A stretch of DNA of 64,000 nt from Bacillota bacterium (lineage in GTDB: Bacteria > Bacillota > Clostridia > Lachnospirales > Cellulosilyticaceae), in NCBI GenBank assembly GCA_023436395.1, contig JAEZJJ010000066.1, positions 34,796 through 98,795 of the forward strand, given 5' to 3'. The position numbers and the translations under genes were made by a program. The notes below the pieces were generated by a model. It was not told the origin of the DNA. It worked only from the letters and a program-made list of their open reading frames with translations, and ran no database searches. This document shows, in pieces, positions 8,990 through 15,987 of this stretch (position 1 is the first letter of the stretch; every line of letters begins with the position of its first letter).

Positions 8990-9740
8990 GAGAAATAGCC
9001 TCCTTTGAAATCCTTTGAGCTTTACCAAAGTAGATGAAGGCATCCTCGATAGAATGCACACCCGCTTTTTCTTGAATTTCCTCAGGTGTTCCGGTAGCCA
9101 GAATCTTACCATTATTCATCATGGCAAGCTGGTGACATTTTGTAGCTTCATCCATCACATGAGTAGTGACTAGGATAGTTATTTTTTGTTCTGAGAGTTT
9201 ATAAAGCTCTTCCCAAATGCTATAGCGTAAAACGGGATCTATCCCAACAGTAGGTTCGTCTAAGATGAGGACTTCGGGATTGGCTAATAGTGCAATGGCT
9301 AGAGAAAGCCTTTGTTTCATACCACCGGAATAGTTACAGACACGTTTATTAAGGTCAGCAGTTAGATTAACGAGTTCAGCGACATACATTATTCTTTCTT
9401 CAAGAATAGATTTACTATAATTATAAAGTGCGCCAAAAAACTTAAGATTTTCATAAGCAGATAGTGAGGGGTATAAAGCGTTAGATTGAGACATATAACC
9501 AATTTTAGCCATAAGACTGAGATTAGGCATTTCTTGATTTAATATATAGATTTTTCCAGAGTCTGGTTTTGCAATACCCGCCATAAGTTTAACAGTTGTA
9601 GTTTTACCACAGCCAGAGGGTCCTAAAAGCCCGTAGATAGAACCTTTAGGAATAGACAACGAAACATCAAAAAGTATCTGATGCTTCCCAAAGGATTTAT
9701 TAATGTGTTCTAAGCGTAGAGCAGTTGTATGAATGGACAT
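8979..9740 (-). CDS. ABC transporter ATP-binding protein
   Basis: A 253-residue nucleotide-binding subunit: Walker A GPSGCGKTTT, signature YSGGMKQRLSLAIALL, Walker B VLILDEPTVGID and the H-loop VTTHVMDEA. It starts at the ATG at 9740 (MSIHTTALRLEHINKSFG) behind a GGAAGGTGGG ribosome site; the upstream in-frame extension lies in the promoter/operator region. It is translationally coupled to the ABC-2 permease and forms a DrrA/YhiH-like exporter ATPase. Confidence 0.92.
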   Translation of the reverse strand: MSIHTTALRLEHINKSFGKHQILFDVSLSIPKGSIYGLLGPSGCGKTTTVKLMAGIAKPDSGKIYILNQEMPNLSLMAKIGYMSQSNALYPSLSAYENLKFFGALYNYSKSILEERIMYVAELVNLTADLNKRVCNYSGGMKQRLSLAIALLANPEVLILDEPTVGIDPVLRYSIWEELYKLSEQKITILVTTHVMDEATKCHQLAMMNNGKILATGTPEEIQEKAGVHSIEDAFIYFGKAQRISKEAISHEN

Positions 9741-9764
9741 AGTCCCACCTTCCCTTTGATATTG

Positions 9765-9847
9765 ATTCCAACACGAAGTTGGTATATGATTATCATAATA
9801 AAATTCTGAAAAAATAAAATAGACAATTATTTGAAATGTGTTGGAAT
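9765..9847. promoter_or_regulatory. Candidate TetR operators between exporter and regulator
   Basis: ATTCCAACAC (9765-9774) and its exact inverse GTGTTGGAAT (9838-9847) flank the divergent promoter region. The first site itself belongs to a short palindrome, CCAAC-ACGAA-GTTGG (9768-9782). The second lies 14 bases before the chosen TetR start. Two such sites fit autorepression plus repression of the exporter. Confidence 0.5.
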
Positions 9848-9861
9848 GGGGCAAAGTGAAT

Positions 9862-10437
9862 ATGATAAAAAATCCTGAGGTGACAAGAAATAAAATGATA
9901 GAAGCCTTTCTAGAAAGCTATAAGGATAAGCGTATTGAGCAGATTACTATAGGGGAGATAACTAAAAAAGCAAATGTAAATAGAGGCACATTTTATTATT
10001 ACTACAAAGATGTATATGATTTAATGGAACATATAGAGCAACAAATTTTCAAAGAAGTTGTAGATAAGATTGCAGAAATTATAGAACATATTATCAATAA
10101 AGATATAGAGGGACTTGCAATAGTATTTAATGAGTTTTGGGAAAAATATAAGGAAACAGCCATGTTATTTATCGTCAATAAACCTAATTTAGTATTACAA
10201 AGAAAGATAAAGGAGAGAGGTAAACAAATCCTATTAGAGAGTTTTGGAATAGAAGAGGGATGCTTATCTCTTGAGCAGAAGTATTTACTTGAATATGTGG
10301 CAAATGCACAATTTGGAGTAGTTGCCTATTGGATAGAGCACAATCAAGAGATATCAGCTACTCAATTGGCAAAGGTAATAGAAATGGCTAATCTTAAAGG
10401 GGCAATAACTTCTATAAGTGAATTAGCAGAGGGATAA
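9862..10437 (+). CDS. TetR/AcrR family regulator
   Basis: A 191-residue protein with the N-terminal TetR helix-turn-helix (EQITIGEITKKANVNRGTFYYYYKDVYDLME) and a variable ligand-binding C-terminal part (TetR_C-like). GTG codons at 9838 and 9856 and the ATG at 9862 are possible starts; I use the ATG because the 9838 GTG lies inside an inverted repeat likely to be the operator. It is divergent from the ABC-2 exporter, which it probably represses. Confidence 0.88.
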   Translation: MIKNPEVTRNKMIEAFLESYKDKRIEQITIGEITKKANVNRGTFYYYYKDVYDLMEHIEQQIFKEVVDKIAEIIEHIINKDIEGLAIVFNEFWEKYKETAMLFIVNKPNLVLQRKIKERGKQILLESFGIEEGCLSLEQKYLLEYVANAQFGVVAYWIEHNQEISATQLAKVIEMANLKGAITSISELAEG

Positions 10438-10443
10438 AGTATA

Positions 10444-10471
10444 AAGGGCTTTTAATGGGCCTTTTTTATTT
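10444..10471 (+). terminator. Short terminator
   Basis: A weak hairpin, AAAGG with CCTTT, followed by a six-base T-run just after the TetR stop codon. Confidence 0.5.
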
Positions 10472-10557
10472 GCAACAATAAATATTCTAAAAATAAATTA
10501 TAGTGTGAACCATTTAACTATGAAGCAGTATCTATATAGATGAAAGGAGTGAAAAGA

Positions 10558-11088
10558 ATGAGTTTAACAGAAGTCTCAAGCGTGCTATCTGGAGAAAATG
10601 AAGAGAGTGAATTCGTGTTACAAATAAAAGAATTACAAGGCTCATTATACCGTTTGGCATATGGCATATTAAAAAATGTCCAAGATAGCGAAGATGCTAT
10701 TAGTGAATCAATTTTAATGGCATACAAATATAAAAATAAGCTAAGGAGCCAAGAAGCATTTAGACCATGGATTACAAAAATTCTTATTAGAGAGTCCTAT
10801 AAGATATTAAACAAGAATAAGAAGATAATGAAGGTATCATTAGAAGAATGTCATGAATTAACTAGTGAAGATGGATTAAGGGGGGAATTAATAGAGGTAA
10901 TTAAAGAATTACCAGATGAATTATCTGTTGTTTTAATCCTATTTTATTATGAGGAATATACGGTGAAAGAGATTGCAAAGTTAGTTTCACTGAGAGAGGG
11001 AACCGTAAAATCTAGGTTATATAGAGGGAGAGAGAAGTTAAAGCAATGTATTTTGAGAGAGGAGGGAGAAACTCATGAAGGACTTTGA
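10558..11088 (+). CDS. ECF-type RNA polymerase sigma factor (paralogue)
   Basis: 176 residues with sigma-70 region 2 (YRLAYGILKNVQDSEDAISESIL) and region 4 (YTVKEIAKLVSLREGTVKSRLYRGREKLK). The ATG at 10558 is preceded by AAAGGAG; the ATG 18 bases upstream would put that ribosome site inside the gene. The next gene, a DUF4179 protein, overlaps it by 14 bases. TCTATATA at 10531-10538 recurs upstream of the other sigma gene. Confidence 0.9.
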   Translation: MSLTEVSSVLSGENEESEFVLQIKELQGSLYRLAYGILKNVQDSEDAISESILMAYKYKNKLRSQEAFRPWITKILIRESYKILNKNKKIMKVSLEECHELTSEDGLRGELIEVIKELPDELSVVLILFYYEEYTVKEIAKLVSLREGTVKSRLYRGREKLKQCILREEGETHEGL

Positions 11089-12553
11089 TGCGTATATTAA
11101 AGAATGTGCTAAAGAGGAAAAAATACATATCCCCTTACATACGACACAAGCTATTAATAAAAAAATAAGAGAAATAGAGCTAGATAAAAAAAGAGGGAGT
11201 TTTATTAAACTTAAAAGAAGGACAAGTATTCTTATTGCAATAGGGATAGTAACTTTAGGTGGAGTAGTATTAGCAAGTGATTTACCGCAGAAACTTATAA
11301 ATGGAATTAGTCAGTTTTTCCAGGGGGCACCAGATGCGAAATATGTGGCTGATGCATATGCATTAAGGGAATTAGAGCAATCTGTAGGTATTGCTATAGA
11401 AAAACAAGGGATTAAAGTACAAATAGATAGTATTGCCTTAGATGATAATTTCTTAAATATCTTTTATACTATGTATTCTAAAGAAATAATATCTAAGCCA
11501 GATGAGTATGGAAATGCAGCATCATTGTATGTCCCACAAATGAAGTTAAAAATAGATAATGCGCTCTTTGAATATATGAATAATGGACAGAATACAGATG
11601 CTTATCTAGAAAATGAGTATACACTTAAGGTAATGGAACGTATTAATGTGGCACATCTCCAATTACCAGAGGAGTTTGAGTTAGAAATAGATTTAATTAA
11701 TCCTTGTGAAAAAGAGGGGGAGTGGATTATTAATGTTCCAGTGAAAAAACTGGAGGCACCTTCTAAGATTATCCAGGTGGATGAGTTTAAGCAGATAAAT
11801 ACAATTACACCTTTTTCAAATCATCCAGAAGAAGAAAAGGGAACTTTTGATATTTGTGTAGAAAAGGTAATTTTATCACCACTTGCAAGCCAAATTGTTA
11901 TTAGTGAAAGGAATGTTGGAGATGAATTACCTTTTAGTAACTTTGCTTTATTTGACCAAGATGGTAATAGTTTAGAGATTATTACCCAATGGGCAGGAAT
12001 AAGTGGTGAAAGGAAAGAGGGAGAATCAAGAAATGGCTTTGAGTTTATAGCTCCAGATAATTTAGAGAAACTAATATTAGTGCCCACTAAATTTCATAGA
12101 ATGGAGGATAAATTAAAAGATGGAATAACTTATGGAGAGAAGTTGGCGGAGTATGAAGATAAATATCCAAATGTAATAGAGTTTCCAATAGAACAAATAC
12201 CTTGTGAGATCCAGAGGGGACCACTTATTACGTATAGCATTTTATCCTTAGAGACTAATCAAGATACTATGACAGTAAGATTTAAGATAAAGGGGGTAGC
12301 AAAAGATCAAGTAATGAAAACAGATATATTTTTATTAGATGATAAAGGAAAATTTATGTTCCGTAATGCAATAAAAGGCATATCTATTGATAGGGAGACG
12401 GGAATTTACACACTAAGAATCACTAATGCAAAGAAAGATGATAGGCCGGTAGATTTTAATAAAGCTAAATATTTTACAATAGATGATGGAGGCTATTTAT
12501 TGCCAGAAGAAATATTGTGGGACCAAGCTATAGAAATAGATTTATCAAAGTGA
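11075..12553 (+). CDS. DUF4179-type anti-sigma factor
   Basis: A 492-residue partner of the overlapping sigma factor: a short cytoplasmic N-terminus (about 1-50), one membrane helix (SILIAIGIVTLGGVVLASDL, about 52-71), then a DUF4179 extracytoplasmic region (LPQKLINGISQFFQGAPDAKYV onward) and a C-terminal beta-rich part. It shares its layout but little close sequence with the gene at 5339. Role by analogy: membrane retention of its sigma factor. Confidence 0.85.
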   Translation: MKDFDAYIKECAKEEKIHIPLHTTQAINKKIREIELDKKRGSFIKLKRRTSILIAIGIVTLGGVVLASDLPQKLINGISQFFQGAPDAKYVADAYALRELEQSVGIAIEKQGIKVQIDSIALDDNFLNIFYTMYSKEIISKPDEYGNAASLYVPQMKLKIDNALFEYMNNGQNTDAYLENEYTLKVMERINVAHLQLPEEFELEIDLINPCEKEGEWIINVPVKKLEAPSKIIQVDEFKQINTITPFSNHPEEEKGTFDICVEKVILSPLASQIVISERNVGDELPFSNFALFDQDGNSLEIITQWAGISGERKEGESRNGFEFIAPDNLEKLILVPTKFHRMEDKLKDGITYGEKLAEYEDKYPNVIEFPIEQIPCEIQRGPLITYSILSLETNQDTMTVRFKIKGVAKDQVMKTDIFLLDDKGKFMFRNAIKGISIDRETGIYTLRITNAKKDDRPVDFNKAKYFTIDDGGYLLPEEILWDQAIEIDLSK

Positions 12554-12607
12554 TACTACAATTGTGATTAAGTTGTAGTGTGATTGTGATATATAAATGG
12601 TTATTTC

Positions 12608-12665
12608 AAAAGCCAAAGGATATACAAGCAATTTAAGGATTGCAGTATATCCTTTGGCTTTTTTG
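12608..12665. terminator. Strong bidirectional terminator
   Basis: An 18 bp perfect stem (AAAAGCCAAAGGATATAC and complement) with an 18-base loop that can pair further, flanked by A and T runs, between the convergent anti-sigma gene and the Ro-like gene. Confidence 0.88.
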
Positions 12666-12672
12666 GGGTGAA

Positions 12673-14151
12673 TTAGACTGTAATTAAGCCATACATAGGG
12701 TCATTTAATACATTTAGCATAGCTTCATAAGGTGATTTACCAATATTAGCAAGGATAGATTTGAAGACAGATGGAGATTGACCACTAGCCATTTGTACAC
12801 CCTTATAGTTTGAGGTAACCTGGAACACATCATTTCTAGAATTAACGTTCCAGAAGACTACATTAGGCATAGCATAGCCATGAGCGGCATAGTTTTTCAC
12901 CATGCTATCATAGAAGGTCCAGTTGCCCCTAGAGGTAGTTGCAAAGTCAAATTCCATATCTGTAATAACGACTAAAGAGGCTGGAAGTTCATCTGAACTA
13001 AGCTTATTTTTTACAGCAACAGTCAAAATAAGGTTAAAGGCAGCTTCTAGGTCTGTATTCTCCACAATAGCAGGTATGCACTTGATTTTATCATAAAGGG
13101 TATTGCCCTTTACTTTAATTAATGAAGGCTTGCTTGAGAACGTCATAAAAGTATCTTTAAAAGCACCCTTATTACGTTCAGCAAAGTAAAGTGCTAGACC
13201 AATAGAGGAATGGATAGGACGACCTCTCATAGAGCCAGAAGTATCAGCCATAACGAGTACATTCTGCTCGCCTGTCACATAGTTAGGAAGGCTCTTCCAT
13301 TGCTCCTCTAACAAAGCATCATAGTGATGAAAAGAGAAGTTTGAACTACGTTCAGATAACCCAAGCTGCTCTAAGATATCATAAGGATATAAGGTACTGG
13401 CATTAACCTTAGCTTCACCTTTAGTAACAGCGTTTAAGTAATTCGTGAAGCCCTCTTCATCATGAGCTTTAAATGCCTTGTGATAGATAAACATGGCCCT
13501 TGAAGGGACATGTTCATAAGCAATCTCAGACCAGTTTTGACCAGACATTTTAACTTCTGTCACATCAATATGCTTACGAAGCTTAGAGAGGGTTTGCCTA
13601 TAAGCTTTTTCAGAAAGGCCCAGTCTTTTGGCAGTTAACTTACCAAGACGTGTTGTATCATTGGAACTAGCATTGACAGACTTTAACCACTTAGCTAGTA
13701 AGCTAATAGGCTCATTGGCATGGTAATTTGCTAAGTCTAGAGTGAACTGCTCCTTGAGATAACCCCACATAGCATCTTCAACTGGTGTATCTACTAAGGT
13801 ATAAAAGTCATCATAACGACCTAATAAAGCAATAGCATCAAAATTCTTAATTACTATTTCAGGTGCTAATGTAGCTAAATATTTAAGGATAACCCTAAAG
13901 GTACGACGTTCACCGAGTCCACCGCGGATATTACGTGCATAAAAGGCCATTTTAGTAGCAAGCAAAGTATCTTCTGCTAAGGCAGCGCTAAAGAGTCGTT
14001 CAACTTCACTTTCATCACGTGTTCTAAGACTACCGATAGTACCAAAGAGGTCAAGGAGGCTACTATTGGTTGTTTTAAGAGCAACTGCTCCATTTTCTGT
14101 GTATGTAAAGTTAGTTTCCTTTTGTAAAAATGATAAAAATTTGTTTTTCAT
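12673..14151 (-). CDS. Ro60/TROVE-like vWA protein (DUF2828 type)
   Basis: A 492-residue protein whose N-terminal helical part (1-290, with NGAVALKTT and RGGLGERRTFR) matches the DUF2828 pattern. Its C-terminal von Willebrand A domain carries the MIDAS motif DTSGSM at 303-308 and a second metal-site segment, ITDMEFD. Ro60/Rsr proteins have the same order: a HEAT-repeat ring that binds Y RNA and misfolded RNA, then vWA. The immediately upstream DNA holds three Y-RNA-like units on the same strand with no terminator between, so array and gene are probably one transcript. AAGGAG lies 8 bases before the ATG. The family call is moderate; binding to the array RNAs is inference. Confidence 0.8.
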   Translation of the reverse strand: MKNKFLSFLQKETNFTYTENGAVALKTTNSSLLDLFGTIGSLRTRDESEVERLFSAALAEDTLLATKMAFYARNIRGGLGERRTFRVILKYLATLAPEIVIKNFDAIALLGRYDDFYTLVDTPVEDAMWGYLKEQFTLDLANYHANEPISLLAKWLKSVNASSNDTTRLGKLTAKRLGLSEKAYRQTLSKLRKHIDVTEVKMSGQNWSEIAYEHVPSRAMFIYHKAFKAHDEEGFTNYLNAVTKGEAKVNASTLYPYDILEQLGLSERSSNFSFHHYDALLEEQWKSLPNYVTGEQNVLVMADTSGSMRGRPIHSSIGLALYFAERNKGAFKDTFMTFSSKPSLIKVKGNTLYDKIKCIPAIVENTDLEAAFNLILTVAVKNKLSSDELPASLVVITDMEFDFATTSRGNWTFYDSMVKNYAAHGYAMPNVVFWNVNSRNDVFQVTSNYKGVQMASGQSPSVFKSILANIGKSPYEAMLNVLNDPMYGLITV

Positions 14152-14179
14152 AAAATCATCTCCTTATAAAAGTAAATTC

Positions 14180-14292
14180 AAGACGCCCTCCACTATTGCA
14201 TAAGGGATTCGAACCCTTAATATTCTCTAAGGAATACTCCTGGCGTGGACTTAAAGTTTGGAGCAATAAGGTTTTTGCTGATAAGGCGTCTT
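14180..14292 (-). ncRNA. Y-RNA-like tRNA mimic, array A unit 3
   Basis: An 8 bp closing helix, AAGACGCC with GGCGTCTT, and a 5' box ending in CAGC (TTATCAGC, slightly diverged). It contains a perfect T-arm (AAGGG-TTCGAAT-CCCTT, plus-strand 14202-14218), a TATTGC/GCAATA helix in the acceptor position and a TATTC/GAATA hairpin like a class II variable arm. The elements run in ordinary tRNA order, unlike units A2 and B2. It has no usable anticodon arm and no CCA end, so it is not a working tRNA. Confidence 0.72.
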
Positions 14293-14299
14293 TAGATAC

Positions 14300-14403
14300 A
14301 AGGCACACATTTCACGCTCTACCAACTGAGCTACTAATAAAGCTGCTTCTTTATTAGACTAGAATCGAACTAGTGACATCTTTGTATATGCAGTAGGTGC
14401 CTT
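14300..14403 (-). ncRNA. Y-RNA-like circularly permuted tRNA mimic, array A unit 2
   Basis: The closing helix is AAGGCAC with GTGCCTT, then a CTACTGC box. Next comes a perfect T-arm (ACTAG-TTCGATT-CTAGT), an acceptor-like hairpin (CTAATAAA and TTTATTAG, 8 bp, closed by an 8-base loop), then a textbook D-arm (GCTC-AGTTGGTAGA-GC). The order T-arm, acceptor, D-arm is a circular permutation of tRNA. The anticodon arm is replaced by the closing helix. 104 nt. Confidence 0.82.
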
Positions 14404-14411
14404 TATAGAAC

Positions 14412-14461
14412 AGGTTACTGTTTTTCACTTAATTGGTGATAAAAGTTGCTGTAAGTAACCT
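14412..14461 (-). ncRNA. Short Y-RNA-like RNA, array A unit 1
   Basis: The first unit after the promoter, 50 nt. AGGTTACT pairs with AGTAACCT (8 bp), followed by the TACAGC box on the 5' side only and an inner TTTTaTCAC/GTGAAAAA hairpin. It has no tRNA module. It resembles unit B1, the first unit of array B. Confidence 0.72.
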
Positions 14462-14463
14462 TG

Positions 14464-14516
14464 TAAGCTTATAATAAAACTAGTTGATAGAAAATTCATG
14501 AAAAAAAGTTTGCGAG
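14464..14516 (-). promoter_or_regulatory. Array A promoter with shared activator box
   Basis: On the minus strand: CTCGCAA-ACT-TTTTTTCATGA (plus-strand 14496-14516), 19 bases, -10 hexamer TATTAT (14471-14476), with a predicted start at 14464, 3 bases before unit A1. The same box and 19-base spacing occur at 16052-16097 and 18479-18524. There is no good -35 hexamer, which fits an activator-dependent promoter. Confidence 0.75.
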
Positions 14517-14523
14517 GTGTGAA

Positions 14524-15252
14524 ATGTTAAAGTTTATTGGAATCGGTAGTGCATTTAACACAGACTTAGGGAATACCAGTGCTTATATTAAGAAAGAGGA
14601 TAGAATGCTTTTGATAGATTGTGGCGGAACAGTATTTCATGAACTTCAAAAGCAGAAGCTCCTAGAGGGTATTAATCAGATTTATATTGTTATTACACAT
14701 ACACATCCAGACCATGTAGGGAGTGTGGGAGAGGTTATTTTTCATTTTTATTATTTACTGGGTAAAAAAGCTACTATTATATATCCTCATAAGGAGCATA
14801 TAACTAAATTTTTGGAATCAGTAGGTGTGAGTGAGGAGATGTATGAGCTTTTATCTATGAGTCAAGTAAATCAGGAAACATATATACAGGATCAGTATTT
14901 AGGTGAAATAGGAATTAAGCACATACCAGTAACTCATGTTGAAACTATAGAGGCATATGGCTTTATGTTAAAGATACAAGGGAAAACACTTTATTATAGT
15001 GGGGATGCTAATAAGCTACCTATTGAAGTGATACAAGGCTTGCAAGATGAAAAAATAGATGCTATTTACCATGATACTTGTGGATTAGATTATGAAGGGA
15101 ATAGCCATATGTCATTGAAGAAACTAAAGGAAATCATAGAGGAGCCTTATAGAGGGAAAGTATTTTGCATGCATTTAGATAAGCATATTACTAAGGAGGT
15201 GATTTTAGAAGAAGGTTTTAAAGTAGTTAACAGATATAAGGAGATGGGTTAA
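14524..15252 (+). CDS. MBL-fold hydrolase, RNase Z-like
   Basis: A 242-residue metallo-beta-lactamase-fold protein: THTHPDHVGS supplies the HxHxDH zinc motif, followed by later metal ligands in PVTHVE, YYSGDAN and the MHLD end motif. It has the compact length and layout of the ribonuclease Z/phosphodiesterase branch. It lies between two arrays of tRNA-like RNAs and is divergent from array A, overlapping its promoter. On the plus strand TTGCTG-N18-TATAAT (14446-14475) could drive it. A role in trimming the acceptor loops of these RNAs is attractive but is inference; the RNase Z exosite arm is not obvious. Confidence 0.82.
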   Translation: MLKFIGIGSAFNTDLGNTSAYIKKEDRMLLIDCGGTVFHELQKQKLLEGINQIYIVITHTHPDHVGSVGEVIFHFYYLLGKKATIIYPHKEHITKFLESVGVSEEMYELLSMSQVNQETYIQDQYLGEIGIKHIPVTHVETIEAYGFMLKIQGKTLYYSGDANKLPIEVIQGLQDEKIDAIYHDTCGLDYEGNSHMSLKKLKEIIEEPYRGKVFCMHLDKHITKEVILEEGFKVVNRYKEMG

Positions 15253-15515
15253 TGAAAGGTAATAAAAGGAGTCATAAAAAAGGAGTTATTCTTACTATAG
15301 GAAGTTTAATAGCAATAGGTATCATAGTTATGCAATTAGCATTAAACAACAATACTCATGAGGCATCATCTATTGCAATTATTGGAGGTGCTGATGGACC
15401 TACGGCTGTGTTTTTAACTAGTTTAGTAGCTGTAGAGAAAATAGGTCTCATAGTTTTGGGATTAATACTTGTAATAGGAATAAGTGTAGTGATTTATAAG
15501 AAAAGAAAAAAATAG
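15252..15515 (+). CDS. Small membrane protein with OadB-like GGADGPTA motif
   Basis: 87 residues with two membrane helices (about 12-32 and 58-80). Between them lies SIAIIGGADGPTAVFLTS, the hallmark of the beta subunit of sodium-translocating decarboxylases (OadB/GcdB/MmdB), where the Asp takes part in Na+ movement. The full subunit is about 380 residues; this is a stand-alone miniature. Its ATG overlaps the stop codon of the MBL gene by one base, so the two are coupled. The function is unknown. Confidence 0.7.
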   Translation: MKGNKRSHKKGVILTIGSLIAIGIIVMQLALNNNTHEASSIAIIGGADGPTAVFLTSLVAVEKIGLIVLGLILVIGISVVIYKKRKK

Positions 15516-15520
15516 CCTTC
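15501..15520 (-). terminator. Terminator of array B
   Basis: On the minus strand GGCTATTTTTTTC directly follows unit B5. AATAGCC on the upstream side of B5 (plus-strand 15612-15618) pairs with GGCTATT, extending the B5 helix into a terminator stem with a T-run. It overlaps the end of the OadB-like gene on the other strand. Confidence 0.65.
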
Positions 15521-15609
15521 AAGACACATTAAAAGTAAAGGGAATTGAACCCCTCAAATCCCCAAGAGGAGAAGTGAGCTAACCAATAGTTAGTAGCTGT
15601 TAGTGTCTT
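15521..15609 (-). ncRNA. Y-RNA-like tRNA mimic, array B unit 5
   Basis: The closing helix is AAGACAC with GTGTCTT, with a TAACAGC box. Inside: CTAAC-TATTG-GTTAG, TCTCC-TCTT-GGGGA and a T-arm AGGGG-TTCAATT-CCCTT (one G-U pair; plus-strand 15538-15554). 89 nt. The tRNA module is reduced, with a T-arm but no clear D-arm. Confidence 0.7.
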
Positions 15610-15637
15610 TAGGCTATTTGGGTTTGTGATAGTAAAC

Positions 15638-15776
15638 AAGACATTATTATTTATAGCCAGCGCTCCTAATCATTTGAGCTACTATAATAGAGACCTTTTA
15701 CCAAGGCACTATAATAGGTGAGATTTCAACTCACAACCTCAGAGCCCCTAAATAAGAACATGGCTGTTCATGTCTT
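15638..15776 (-). ncRNA. Y-RNA-like circularly permuted tRNA mimic, array B unit 4
   Basis: 139 nt. The closing helix is AAGACAT with ATGTCTT, then GAACAGC in a 5' bulge, then a second helix TTATTTA/TAAATAA. It carries a T-arm (GTGAG-TTGAAAT-CTCAC), a 9 bp acceptor-like hairpin with one T-T mismatch and a longer inner hairpin (CCTT/AAGG), then a D-arm (GCTC-AAATGATTAG-GAGC). The order is the same permuted one as in unit A2. Confidence 0.78.
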
Positions 15777-15789
15777 TATACTATCTTTC

Positions 15790-15844
15790 AAGGTACATCA
15801 TTGTTTTCGCAATCTCGGAAATAATAGATGGCTGTAAGTACCTT
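15790..15844 (-). ncRNA. Short Y-RNA-like RNA, array B unit 3
   Basis: 55 nt: closing helix AAGGTAC with GTACCTT, TTACAGC in the 5' bulge, second helix ATCtATT/AATGAT and a terminal loop. It has no tRNA arms. Confidence 0.7.
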
Positions 15845-15857
15845 TAGGTATGTTTAC

Positions 15858-15980
15858 AAGGCACGCTTTTAATCTTGTGCGTTTACCAAATTCCTCCACT
15901 AATACTATAAGTATTAGGCTGGACTTGAACCAGCAAGATCATATGATCGCAAGACCCTATTGAGTAGCTGTATGTGCCTT
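15858..15980 (-). ncRNA. Y-RNA-like circularly permuted leucine-tRNA mimic, array B unit 2
   Basis: 123 nt. The closing helix is AAGGCAC with GTGCCTT, with an ATACAGC box. Then comes the anticodon stem 3' strand TCTTG, a long variable arm (ATCATATGAT, self-complementary) and a T-arm GCTGG-TTCAAGT-CCAGC. Next is a 7 bp acceptor hairpin CTAATAC-TTATA-GTATTAG, a leucine-like D-arm (GGAATTTGGTAAACGC) and the anticodon stem 5' strand CAAGA followed by TTAAAA. All arms of a class II tRNA are present, but the molecule is opened in the anticodon loop and closed at the acceptor end. Confidence 0.85.
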
Positions 15981-15987
15981 TAAAAAC

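Noticed and set aside
9741..9854. N-terminal extension of the ABC ATPase
   Set aside because: It reads through the promoter and inverted repeats; the family N-terminus and ribosome site fit the ATG at 9740.
14202..15934. Ordinary tRNA genes in the arrays
   Set aside because: T- and D-arms are real, but arm order is permuted or incomplete, acceptor ends are closed hairpins and no anticodon loop or CCA end is present.
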